Below, piece by piece: positions 1-7,057 of a stretch of 19,067 bases of DNA. Both the position numbers and the translations under genes were made by a program. Origin of the DNA: Candidatus Omnitrophota bacterium (lineage in GTDB: Bacteria; Omnitrophota; Gorgyraeia; Gygaellales; Profunditerraquicolaceae); NCBI GenBank assembly GCA_026387255.1, contig JAPLMA010000061.1, forward strand, positions 1 to 19,067, in the 5' to 3' direction. The notes beneath the pieces were generated by a model, which worked only from the letters and a program-made list of their open reading frames with translations, ran no database searches and was not told the DNA's origin. Numbering within the stretch: the first letter of the stretch is position 1; each line of letters begins with the position of its first letter.

Positions 1-135
1 CAGATTAGCGAAAAAATATAAAATACCGATCAATAATTCTTTCGGATTATGCGAATTAAAAAACCTTAATAATCCGGATAACATAAGTAGCAGCGAACCT
101 AATATTGCTATAATCTGATACCAGCTCATTTTCAT
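1..135 (-). CDS. Partial hypothetical membrane protein (N-terminus only)
   Basis: An open frame runs from an ATG at 135 to the window edge, giving 45 codons with no stop. A second in-frame ATG at 129 is an alternative start. Neither start has a convincing ribosome binding site. The visible protein begins MKMSWYQII and has one clear hydrophobic segment (about residues 6-22). A short polar stretch with FFNSHNPKE follows, then a second hydrophobic segment that is cut off by the window end. I do not recognise the family. It follows the strong terminator at 211-247, so it is probably the start of a separate transcription unit. The frame being open up to the edge and the membrane-type composition support a real gene, but the fragment is too short to name. 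Confidence 0.5.
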   Translation of the reverse strand, partial: MKMSWYQIIAILGSLLLMLSGLLRFFNSHNPKELLIGILYFFANL

Positions 136-210
136 ATATTAGCTTAAATTATGCTTAAACTACTCTAACGTAATAATGATCGTTTCGTGCATTTTTTAAG
201 TGAATTAATA

Positions 211-247
211 AAATTAAACCCCGCGCTTTCAACGCGGGGTTTAATTT
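211..247 (-). terminator. Strong intrinsic terminator after the TM-helix protein gene
   Basis: A perfect 15-bp stem is formed by 211-225 and 233-247 with a 7-base loop (226-232). The core is CCCCGCG pairing with CGCGGGG, flanked by A/T pairs. Read on the minus strand, the hairpin is followed by a T-rich stretch, and the T/A flanks make it nearly symmetric, so it could work in both directions. It starts 22 bases past the stop codon of the gene at 269-946. It therefore ends that unit and insulates it from the gene at 1-135. Confidence 0.85.
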
Positions 248-268
248 TTCAAATAAATAACAAATACA

Positions 269-946
269 TTATTTTTTCTTTAGTTTCTCAGTTAATTCAG
301 CAACAAACTTACCCGCAATATCTTTACACCCTAAACCAAAAGCCAGAGCTAAACCTAAGCCCAGAGAACCTAATACGATAGAAATAGTTAATTCAGTTAT
401 CCGAATACCAATTTGCAATTGCTCTAATCCAACAAAGATGGCAAAAGCAATAACCACTGTCTCGACAATCTGCGCTAAAAGCTTACCCTGGTTTAGTCCC
501 GCATTGCTTGCCGCAGTTTGCACAATATTCTTTAATAAAGTTGACACGAACATCCCTAAGATTAAAATAAACAAAGCAGCAATAACATTCGGAATATAGA
601 GAACAACTTTATTTAATAAATCCGCGGCAATCGTCAGGCCTACGGAATTAACCGCAACCATAAAAGTAATGAGCAACCCCAGCCAATAGCAAATTCCCCC
701 AATTAAGTCAGATAGAGTATAAGTTATTCCACCCTTACCCAATAATTTATCTAACTCAATGCGGCTGGATAACTCATTAATCTTAGCTGTCTTAAGTGTT
801 TTACTGACCACGGATCTAATTACCTTAGAAAGCAACCAGCCAATGAGCAAAATAATAATCACCAACAACGCATTAACCATAAATTGGCTAATTTGCGCCA
901 AAACCGTACGTGCAGGTTCTAGTAATACTATTTGCCAACTACTCAT
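269..946 (-). CDS. TM-helix repeat membrane protein (mechanosensitive-channel-like, CmpX type)
   Basis: This is a 225-residue integral membrane protein with about five hydrophobic segments, near residues 22-43, 78-103, 113-138, 157-178 and 186-206. The repeated amphipathic/TM pattern and the C-terminal FGLGCKDIAGKF resemble the conserved TM-helix repeat family (Pfam TM_helix) and the pore-helix end of MscS-like channels, which reads similar to FGLGgxDiA. There is no large cytoplasmic MscS beta domain, so it is best called a TM-helix protein rather than a full MscS channel. A role in envelope stress or osmotic response is known for some relatives and is only inferred here. The start has a strong AGGAGG site about 6 bases upstream. 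It has its own promoter (981-1009) and terminator (211-247), so it looks monocistronic. Confidence 0.75.
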   Translation of the reverse strand: MSSWQIVLLEPARTVLAQISQFMVNALLVIIILLIGWLLSKVIRSVVSKTLKTAKINELSSRIELDKLLGKGGITYTLSDLIGGICYWLGLLITFMVAVNSVGLTIAADLLNKVVLYIPNVIAALFILILGMFVSTLLKNIVQTAASNAGLNQGKLLAQIVETVVIAFAIFVGLEQLQIGIRITELTISIVLGSLGLGLALAFGLGCKDIAGKFVAELTEKLKKK

Positions 947-980
947 ATTGCCCTCCTTTTGTAAGATTTCTATTTATATA

Positions 981-1009
981 ACTTTATCATAACTAATAGG
1001 TTAAGTCAA
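981..1009 (-). promoter_or_regulatory. Likely sigma-70 type promoter for the TM-helix protein gene
   Basis: Read on the minus strand, TTGACT (1009-1004, five of six consensus bases) is separated by 17 bases from TAAAGT (986-981, four of six). A TGA triplet sits directly upstream of the -10, as in extended -10 promoters. Transcription would start near 974, leaving a leader of about 28 bases that contains the AGGAGG site of the gene starting at 946. The call rests on sequence match only. Confidence 0.5.
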
Positions 1010-1024
1010 GATTATTCTCATTAA

Positions 1025-1510
1025 TTAAAGCCACTTTTTCCTTAGTTCGACGTTTATTTTTTCCATCTTGGCATAACTTAGCTTAAAATCAACCGCCGCC
1101 AACTTAAGATCAGCTGCCGATTGATTATCTTTCTTACCGTAAATAAACTCACCGACATTGCAAATCCCCGCATGAAGAAACCTGCTGGTTAACTGCACCT
1201 CTTTATCATCTGAAACTACAACAATATTTTTAGGCGAAGCTGAATCTTGGACTATTTTTTTTATTAATTCATCCGCCTCCTGATTGCGCGAAAACATACA
1301 AAGCAAACCATTCTCCCGGGGAATATCATCTGCAGGCGGAGGATATCCGTCAAAAACAAGCACTAGTCGATTATTCTTACTTCCGGTTAATCGATTTAAC
1401 CTGATAAAATCCGCAAGCGCATGCTGGATATTTAAAGCCGACTTAGAAACAGGTTTAAACGCCGGATGGTTTATTAAGTTGTAGGCGTCGATGATGTACT
1501 GTAAGGACAT
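1025..1510 (-). CDS. YacP-like NYN domain protein (predicted PIN-fold RNase)
   Basis: This 161-residue protein is of the YacP/NYN type, a PIN-like nuclease fold. The N-terminal IIDAYNLI (residues 6-13, with D8 and N11) is the typical first strand. VFDGYP (52-57), FSRNQEADELI (73-83) and VVSDDKE (98-104) follow, which supplies the spaced acidic residues expected of a metal-dependent RNase site. YacP proteins (Rae1 in Bacillus) are known as ribosome-associated endoribonucleases, but this role is only inferred here. I chose the ATG at 1510 because GGAGGG lies 7 bases upstream and it places the domain at the N-terminus. An in-frame ATG at 1546 would add 12 residues without a good site. The first 56 bases overlap the 3' end of the upstream gene in another frame. 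It is the last gene of the panD operon. Confidence 0.8.
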   Translation of the reverse strand: MSLQYIIDAYNLINHPAFKPVSKSALNIQHALADFIRLNRLTGSKNNRLVLVFDGYPPPADDIPRENGLLCMFSRNQEADELIKKIVQDSASPKNIVVVSDDKEVQLTSRFLHAGICNVGEFIYGKKDNQSAADLKLAAVDFKLSYAKMEKINVELRKKWL

Positions 1511-2441
1511 AAATAAGCCCTCCGATAGCCCCATAAAAGAGAACAAATGAGAATGATAAAAGCGACATCGCTAAAGCCAACTGTTTTACTACTCCCGCTT
1601 TAGCAAAATAAACTACGAACAACCCCTCCCTCAACCCTAAACCACCAATAGCAATAGGCAAAAGGGTAATTGCCCCGATAATCGGCAAAAAAATAACAAA
1701 ATAAATAAAATTAATCTTTATTCCTAAAGCCAACCCGATAAAATAAACACTTATCGGGCCAACAAGCTGAATAATAAAAGAAATAAACAAATTCAAAATG
1801 ATCAAACGCTTATGATTGCGAAAAACATGGATCTCCTGATGCATATTTTTAATTGTTTCTTTTATTTTTCCGGAACCCGGAGAACTAAGAAATTTCGTAA
1901 TTCTAGAATAGATATTATTATTGAACAAAACTAACAACATAATAACCAACAATATTATAATTACCGAAACTGAAGTAAAAACAACTTTGTCCAGCACCAG
2001 AGCCCGACCGAATAAAAGTGCGGGCAAGATTAAGAAAACTAACCCCATATAACCACTCAATCTATCTAAAAAAATCGTCGCAATGACCTCTTTGGCCTTC
2101 TTAGTATGCTCCGCAAGATCCGCTGCCCTAACCAGATCTCCACCGATAGTTGAAGGTAAAAGAATGCTAAAAAAAATACCACCGGAAAAAGAACCAATTA
2201 GTCTTTTTAATGGAATATTAATTCCCACAGTCTTCAGTAACATCCGCCAGCGTAAAAAACCCAAAAAATAACCAAAAAAGGAAAACAAAAACCCCGCCGT
2301 TAATAACCGCTTATCTGTGCATTTAATATCATTGATTAAAACCTGCAGATCAATTTTGTTGAATTTAAACAAAAGAATTAGCAGTAGGATACTTACACTG
2401 ATTCTCAATAAAAATGATAAAATATTTTTAATCCTCGGCAT
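1455..2441 (-). CDS. UPF0104 / LPG synthase TM-region family membrane protein (flippase-like)
   Basis: This 328-residue polytopic protein belongs to the lysylphosphatidylglycerol synthase TM-region family (UPF0104, YbhN/AglD2 type). Family marks are RWRMLL (64-69), LLPSTIGGDLVR (94-105), FLDRLSG (124-130) and AIGGLGLREG (264-273). There are about eight hydrophobic segments. The catalytic cytosolic domain of MprF is absent, so it is not an aminoacyl-lipid synthase. Relatives are proposed lipid or glycolipid flippases, and the substrate here is unknown. Its ATG follows the purC stop directly (TAGATG) with no clear ribosome binding site, which suggests translation by re-initiation after purC. 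Its 3' end overlaps the YacP-like gene by 56 bases. Confidence 0.82.
   Translation of the reverse strand: MPRIKNILSFLLRISVSILLLILLFKFNKIDLQVLINDIKCTDKRLLTAGFLFSFFGYFLGFLRWRMLLKTVGINIPLKRLIGSFSGGIFFSILLPSTIGGDLVRAADLAEHTKKAKEVIATIFLDRLSGYMGLVFLILPALLFGRALVLDKVVFTSVSVIIILLVIMLLVLFNNNIYSRITKFLSSPGSGKIKETIKNMHQEIHVFRNHKRLIILNLFISFIIQLVGPISVYFIGLALGIKINFIYFVIFLPIIGAITLLPIAIGGLGLREGLFVVYFAKAGVVKQLALAMSLLSFSFVLFYGAIGGLIYVLTVHHRRLQLNKPSGV
1518..1523 (-). promoter_or_regulatory. Ribosome binding site deciding the YacP-like start
   Basis: GGAGGG on the minus strand lies 7 bases before the ATG at 1510. It sits inside the coding sequence of the upstream flippase-like gene. It selects 1510 over the upstream in-frame ATG at 1546. 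Confidence 0.6.
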
Positions 2442-3338
2442 CTAAATTAAACTGGTTTTGGAAGTTAATTCACGGTAAGCTTCTAGATATTTCTCTGCGG
2501 TGATCTTAATTACTTCTTCCGGCAATGTCGGCGCGGGCGGAGTCTTATCCCAATCCAAAGTCTCTAAATAATCACGTACAAATTGTTTATCAAAACTTAA
2601 TGCAGCTTTTCCTGGTTGATAATCACTTCGCGGCCAAAAGCGCGATGAATCCGGAGTGAGCACCTCGTCAATAATAATCAATTGGTCTTGATAAATACCA
2701 AATTCAAATTTGGTGTCAGCAATAATAATCCCTTTGCCCAAAGCGTAATCGCAAGCCTGCTTATAAATAGCGATACTTATTTTTTTCAATCGAGTTGCCA
2801 GATCAACACCCACTAAATCCTCCACATATCTTTGATTAATATTTTGATCGTGGCCCACATCTGCCTTAGTCGATGGAGTAAATATAATCTCCGGCAGCTT
2901 CTCGGATTCTCTCAAACCCTTAGGTAAGCCAATACCGCAAACTGACTGCTTTTGTTTGTATTCCTTCCAACCTGAACCGGAAAGATATCCTCTTACAACG
3001 CACTCAACAGCTAAAGGCTTAGTTTTTAAAACCAGCATTGAACGGCCCGCAAGATCCGCTGCATATTTCTTAAGCACAGCCGGGTACTTATCCAGATCTG
3101 TAGTAATCAAATGGTGCCCAATAATATCTTTAATAAAATTAAACCAGAATACGGATATGCTGGTTAAGACCTTTCCTTTATCCGGTATTCCGCAAGGCAA
3201 AACAACATCAAAACAGGAGATACGATCGGTAGAAACAATCAGCAGTTTATCCCCAAGATCATAAACATCTCTAACCTTGCCCCGACGAAAAAGCGGCAAA
3301 TCTTTAAATTCGGTTTTCAATAAAACACGACTACTCAT
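2442..3338 (-). CDS. purC: Phosphoribosylaminoimidazole-succinocarboxamide synthase (SAICAR synthetase)
   Basis: The product catalyses ATP-dependent coupling of CAIR with aspartate in de novo purine synthesis. At 298 residues it matches the longer Ade1-like form rather than the roughly 235-residue form of E. coli. Motifs are GKVRDVYD (20-27, nucleotide-binding loop), STDRISCFDV (36-45), the VECVVRGYLSGSGWKEY region (111-127), ADTKFEFG (207-214) and the DEVLTPDSSRFW signature (224-235). The ATG overlaps the pckG stop by 8 bases (ATGAGTAG), and a weak AAAGG lies upstream. It is the only purine gene in the window and sits in a mixed operon between pckG and a flippase-like gene, so its position says little about its function. 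The identification itself is firm. Confidence 0.95.
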   Translation of the reverse strand: MSSRVLLKTEFKDLPLFRRGKVRDVYDLGDKLLIVSTDRISCFDVVLPCGIPDKGKVLTSISVFWFNFIKDIIGHHLITTDLDKYPAVLKKYAADLAGRSMLVLKTKPLAVECVVRGYLSGSGWKEYKQKQSVCGIGLPKGLRESEKLPEIIFTPSTKADVGHDQNINQRYVEDLVGVDLATRLKKISIAIYKQACDYALGKGIIIADTKFEFGIYQDQLIIIDEVLTPDSSRFWPRSDYQPGKAALSFDKQFVRDYLETLDWDKTPPAPTLPEEVIKITAEKYLEAYRELTSKTSLI

Positions 3339-5124
3339 TTTTCTTTAACCTTTTAAGCAAAGCATCATGCTCTCCCCAGAGCTCCTTGGGTAGATCCTTC
3401 TTAAAATCACTAAAGAATTTACTGATACCTTTTAATTCCTCCAGCCATTCCTCTGGGTCAACTTTAAGCAGCCTTTCCAAAGCCCCCTGAGCAAGATCTA
3501 GGCCGGTCAGATCAATATTAAACGGATACGGCAGGAAACCAATCGGAGTACGCAAAGCATTAACTTTATTATTGCAGCGGTCTAATATCCATTCCAGAAT
3601 TCTTAAATTTTCACAGAACCCCGGCCAAAGAAATTTTCCCTGTTGGTCTGTTCTAAACCAATTGACATGAAATATTTTTGGCGGCTTAGCCATCAATTTT
3701 CCCATATTTAACCAGTGCCTAAAATATTCCGCCATATTATACCCACAAAAAGGAAGCATCGCCATCGGATCCCGGCGCACCTGGCCCAACTTACCTACCT
3801 GAGCAGCAGTTAATTCAGAACCCATCGTAGCTGCCACAAATACGCCGTGCTGCCAATTAAATGCCTCATATACTAACGGAGCGACATGCTGACGCCGACC
3901 ACCAAAAATAATCGCAGAAATTGGTACTCCGTGATGCTGCTCTAACCTAAATGATGCTGAAGGACAATTTACAATTGGAGTAGTGAAACGCGCATTAGGA
4001 TGCGCACCCTTAATTACCTTGCCTTCGGCATCTAAAGTATTCGGTTTCCAAGGTTTACCCTTCCAATCGATACCTTGGCTAGGCATTTCTCCATCAGCCC
4101 CCTCCCACCAAACCGTATTATCCGGCTTTAAAAGAACATTAGTATAGATAGTGTTCGATTTAATGGTTTCCACCATATTCGGATTGGCATGAGAATTCGT
4201 GCCGGGAGCAACTCCAAAAAATCCTGTTTCCGGATTAATCGCCCAAAGAGAACCATCAGAATCTACCCGCATCCAGGAGATATCATCACCTACCGTCCAA
4301 ACGCGATAGCCTTTAATCCTCAGCCCTTCAGGAGGAATTAACATTGCTAAATTTGTTTTACCGCAAGCGCTAGGAAAAGCAGCAGCGATATATTCAATAT
4401 GTCCATTAGGCTCTTCAATACCCATAATTAACATATGCTCGGCCATCCATTTCTCTTTTCTAGCAACAAAGCTTGCAATACGCAAAGAAAGGCATTTCTT
4501 ACCCAATAAGACATTACCACCATACCCGCTACCTACGCTCCAAATAGTATTATCTTCCGGGAAATGCAGGATCAAACGCTTCTTAATATCTAATTGAGCT
4601 TTAGAATGTAAACATTTGGTAAAATCATCATCTTTTTCCAGTTGTCTTAAAACCGGCTCTCCGCAGCGCGTCATAATCAACATATTCAAAACTACATAAC
4701 GCGAATCCGTTAATTCTACCCCGATTTTACTAAAAGGCGAGCCCACCGGCCCCATAGAAAAAGGAATAACATACATCGTTCTGCCCGCCATAGCAGTTTT
4801 AAATATTGATTTAGCTTTTCTATATGCTGCCGACGGAGACATCCAATTATTATTCGGCCCCACATCATGTTTTTTCTTCGTGCAAATAAAGGTCAAATGC
4901 TCAGTTCGGGCAACATCATCCTGAGCAGTACGATGCAAAAAACATCCCGGTAATTTTTCCTGATTTAAACGGATTAACTCACCACTGCTAACGCATTCTT
5001 TTTCTAAAAGCAGCTTCTGCTCTGGCGAGCCATCAATCCAAACAATATGTTCAGGCCCACAAAGCTTAGCCATCTTATTCACCCATTCCAACAATTTTTT
5101 ATTGGTGGTAGGAATTTTTTCCAT
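3331..5124 (-). CDS. pckG: Phosphoenolpyruvate carboxykinase (GTP)
   Basis: The 597-residue protein has the length and motifs of GTP-dependent PEPCK, which interconverts oxaloacetate + GTP and PEP + GDP + CO2. FPSACGKTN (250-258) is the P-loop carrying the hyper-reactive cysteine typical of the GTP class. GDDISWM (279-285) is the metal-binding kinase-2 motif. YGGNVLLGKKC (201-211) and the GFFGVAPGTN segment that follows kinase-2 also fit. The later HHGVPISAIIFGGRR block is the guanine-side region of this family. The ATG follows the trxB stop with no gap (TAAATG), and AGGAG in the trxB end serves as ribosome binding site. In fermenting anaerobes the enzyme can run in the carboxylating or the gluconeogenic direction, and the sequence does not tell which. 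Confidence 0.96.
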   Translation of the reverse strand: MEKIPTTNKKLLEWVNKMAKLCGPEHIVWIDGSPEQKLLLEKECVSSGELIRLNQEKLPGCFLHRTAQDDVARTEHLTFICTKKKHDVGPNNNWMSPSAAYRKAKSIFKTAMAGRTMYVIPFSMGPVGSPFSKIGVELTDSRYVVLNMLIMTRCGEPVLRQLEKDDDFTKCLHSKAQLDIKKRLILHFPEDNTIWSVGSGYGGNVLLGKKCLSLRIASFVARKEKWMAEHMLIMGIEEPNGHIEYIAAAFPSACGKTNLAMLIPPEGLRIKGYRVWTVGDDISWMRVDSDGSLWAINPETGFFGVAPGTNSHANPNMVETIKSNTIYTNVLLKPDNTVWWEGADGEMPSQGIDWKGKPWKPNTLDAEGKVIKGAHPNARFTTPIVNCPSASFRLEQHHGVPISAIIFGGRRQHVAPLVYEAFNWQHGVFVAATMGSELTAAQVGKLGQVRRDPMAMLPFCGYNMAEYFRHWLNMGKLMAKPPKIFHVNWFRTDQQGKFLWPGFCENLRILEWILDRCNNKVNALRTPIGFLPYPFNIDLTGLDLAQGALERLLKVDPEEWLEELKGISKFFSDFKKDLPKELWGEHDALLKRLKKNE

Positions 5125-6042
5125 TTACTTCTCCTGATTTGCTATATATTTATAAGCAGAATCAGCTGCCACTGCGCCATCACCACAAGCGTTAATTACC
5201 TGGTAAAATCCTTTTTTACGACAATCGCCGCAAGCAAAAACTCCGGGCGCCGTAGTCGACATGTTTTCATCCGTCACGATAAATCCGGCTTCATCCATCT
5301 GTAATTTATTATTTAAAAATGCTGTTTCCGGCTCATATCCAATATAAATAAAAACTCCGTCACAAGCAAAATCATTTATCTCGCCACTTAAGAGATTCTT
5401 AATCATCACCGATTCTAGTTTTTTAGTTCCTTTAATCTGCGTAACTATACTGTTTAAAATAAAATTAATTTTGTTGTTTTGCTGCATCCGCTCCTGCAGG
5501 ATCTTGGAAGCCCGCAAATCATTACGCCGGTGAATTACGCTTACTAGGCTAGCAAAACGACTCAAATATATTGCCTCCTGGGCAACAGCATTACCCCCTC
5601 CAACGATAACTATCCGCTTGTCTTTAAAAAACGGAGCGTCGCAAGTAGCGCAATAAGAAACACCGCGTCCGGTATATTGCTCCTCACCGGAAACATTTAA
5701 TTTCTTCGGGCGCGCCCCGCTGGCAATAATAATCGCGCTGGCTTGATAGCTTTCACTGGCAGTATTAATAATCCTATTAACACAATCTAAGCCCAATACT
5801 TCATCACTTATAATTTTTACTCTCAGCTCTTTAACCTGTTCTTCCATACGCGCCATCAGTTCAACCGTAGAAATTCCTCCGGGAAAACCCGGATAATTTT
5901 CAATGATTTCACTCATCAAGATCCTTCCGCCAACTGACATCTTTTCAATCAATAATGTATTCAGGCGGCTGCGCCCCGCATAAAGCGCCGCAGTCAATCC
6001 TGCTGGCCCACCTCCGATAATCACTAAATCATAGCTTGCCAA
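5125..6042 (-). CDS. trxB: Thioredoxin reductase (NADPH type), TTG start
   Basis: This 305-residue flavoprotein has the usual low-molecular-weight TrxB layout. The FAD loop is GGGPAGLTAALYAGR (10-24), the redox-active CATC occupies 131-134, and a second dinucleotide loop reads GGGNAVAQEA (148-157). HRRNDLR (171-177) is the arginine motif that usually contacts the NADPH phosphate, and a C-terminal FACGD FAD motif is present. The second loop differs a little from the common GGGDSAxEEA, but the HRR motif supports NADPH use. The frame begins with TTG at 6042, preceded by AGGTG five bases away, and the FAD loop follows immediately, so no upstream start is needed. It should reduce TrxA (10133-10453), which lies in a different operon. 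It lies 14 bases after def. Confidence 0.95.
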   Translation of the reverse strand: MASYDLVIIGGGPAGLTAALYAGRSRLNTLLIEKMSVGGRILMSEIIENYPGFPGGISTVELMARMEEQVKELRVKIISDEVLGLDCVNRIINTASESYQASAIIIASGARPKKLNVSGEEQYTGRGVSYCATCDAPFFKDKRIVIVGGGNAVAQEAIYLSRFASLVSVIHRRNDLRASKILQERMQQNNKINFILNSIVTQIKGTKKLESVMIKNLLSGEINDFACDGVFIYIGYEPETAFLNNKLQMDEAGFIVTDENMSTTAPGVFACGDCRKKGFYQVINACGDGAVAADSAYKYIANQEK

Positions 6043-6056
6043 ATTATCACCTTTTA

Positions 6057-6575
6057 TTAAAATAGCAGTTTGCAGGATTTAACTTTTGTTCTTAGAATAG
6101 CTAATTTTCTTTTAATGCGCAATTTTTGCAGAAATGAGGCATAATCAATAATTAGCTTACCTTTGAGATGGTCGATTTCATGCTGCAAAACGCAGGCAAA
6201 AAGATCTTGAGCTTCAATTTCAATCAAACAGCCATTTTCATCCTTAGCCTGCACCCAAACCCGTTTAGCGCGTTTGACCTTAACACAAACTCCCGGCACA
6301 CTCAAGCATCCTTCGCTGATTGACTGCTTACCCTGTCTTTTTACAATTTTAGGGTTAACTAATTTATAAAGGCCCTCTCCGATATCCAGAACAATTAACT
6401 GCGCACTTATCCCAACTTGCGGAGCAGCCAGGCCAATTCCGGAATCGTCATACATAGTTTCAGCCATTTGCTTAAGAATCTGGCGATGTTCATCGGTAAT
6501 TCGTCCAACCGGCTTAGCTATTTTTCTTAAAACCGGATCCCCGAATACCTTAATTTTTAATTTTATTTCTGGCAT
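6057..6575 (-). CDS. def: Peptide deformylase
   Basis: The product removes the formyl group from the N-terminal methionine of new proteins. All three family motifs are present in the 172-residue product: GIGLAAPQ (46-53), EGCLS (88-92) with metal ligand C90, and HEIDH (132-136) with ligands H132 and H136 and catalytic E133. The start at 6575 lies inside the end of panD (26-base overlap, different frame) and has no clear ribosome binding site. Expression is therefore probably coupled to panD. The usual partner gene fmt is not adjacent. The C-terminal tail (residues 150-172) is basic and matches the usual variable end of the family. Confidence 0.95.
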   Translation of the reverse strand: MPEIKLKIKVFGDPVLRKIAKPVGRITDEHRQILKQMAETMYDDSGIGLAAPQVGISAQLIVLDIGEGLYKLVNPKIVKRQGKQSISEGCLSVPGVCVKVKRAKRVWVQAKDENGCLIEIEAQDLFACVLQHEIDHLKGKLIIDYASFLQKLRIKRKLAILRTKVKSCKLLF

Positions 6576-6900
6576 CTACTTTTATAATTTTGGCTTTAAT
6601 GGTTTTGGCCTCTTTATCTTCGACAGCGGCATAAGCAACAATAATCACCTGATCCCCAATACAGGAGCCGCGAGCCGCCGGGCCGTTTAAACAAATCACC
6701 CCGCTGCCGGATTTTCCTTGAATACAATAAGTTTCAATCCGCATACCGTTATTAAGATTAAGCACTTCCACTTTTTCATGTTCTAAGATATCCGCAGCTA
6801 AAATGAGATCCGCGTCAATTGTAATGCTGCCTTCATAATAAAGATTAGCTTCAGTTACAGTTGCCCGGTGAATCTTAGATTTTAACATTGTCCTTTGCAT
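6550..6900 (-). CDS. panD: Aspartate 1-decarboxylase, pyruvoyl-dependent proenzyme
   Basis: The product makes beta-alanine from aspartate for pantothenate and CoA synthesis. The 116-residue protein aligns over its full length with bacterial PanD. It starts MQRTMLKSKIHRATVTEA and has G24-S25 in YYEGSITID, the self-cleavage point that yields the pyruvoyl group on the small-chain side. The GSGVICLNGPAARG region (about 65-78) is the conserved core of the large chain. The ATG at 6900 has GGGAG six bases upstream. It is the first gene of a seven-gene run ending at 1025. The promoter must lie within or next to the inverted-repeat region at 6917-7050, where I could not pick a convincing -35/-10 pair. 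Confidence 0.95.
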   Translation of the reverse strand: MQRTMLKSKIHRATVTEANLYYEGSITIDADLILAADILEHEKVEVLNLNNGMRIETYCIQGKSGSGVICLNGPAARGSCIGDQVIIVAYAAVEDKEAKTIKAKIIKVDARNKIKN

Positions 6901-6916
6901 ATCATCTCCCTTTATT

Positions 6917-7050
6917 AAACCCTAAACACTAAACTCGAAATCCTAAACAAACCCTAAATCCGAAACTCGAAACTTAAAAAGCTGTATTTTTACTTTTCGA
7001 ATTTATGGTTTAGTATTTGTTTAGAGTTTAGGATTTCGGATTTAGAGTTT
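6917..7050. repeat. Large imperfect inverted repeat made of degenerate 7-base units
   Basis: The left arm (6917-6975) and the right arm (6994-7050, read on the minus strand) both consist of successive 7-base units beginning AAA, of the type AAAYYCT or AAAYTCG. Examples are AAACCCT, AAATCCT, AAATCCG and AAACTCG. Both arms show four units, then a 4-base AAAC, then further units, so the register slip is shared. Aligned unit by unit, the arms agree at roughly 70 percent of positions, around a central A/T-rich loop (6976-6993). It fills the gap between ackA and panD. It is not a standard terminator because no T-run follows a GC-rich stem. It may be a dispersed intergenic repeat. Confidence 0.75.
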
Positions 7051-7057
7051 ATCATTA

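Noticed and set aside
148..176. Promoter for the partial gene at 1-135 (CATAAT as -10)
   Set aside because: The -35 match is poor, and transcription would start only a few bases before the start codon, leaving no room for a ribosome binding site.
1511..1546. Longer start for the YacP-like gene (ATG at 1546)
   Set aside because: The extra 12 residues precede the domain, and a good ribosome binding site supports the ATG at 1510.
6901..7057. Riboswitch or small RNA upstream of panD
   Set aside because: The heptad inverted repeat does not match any riboswitch layout I know. It is reported as a repeat instead.
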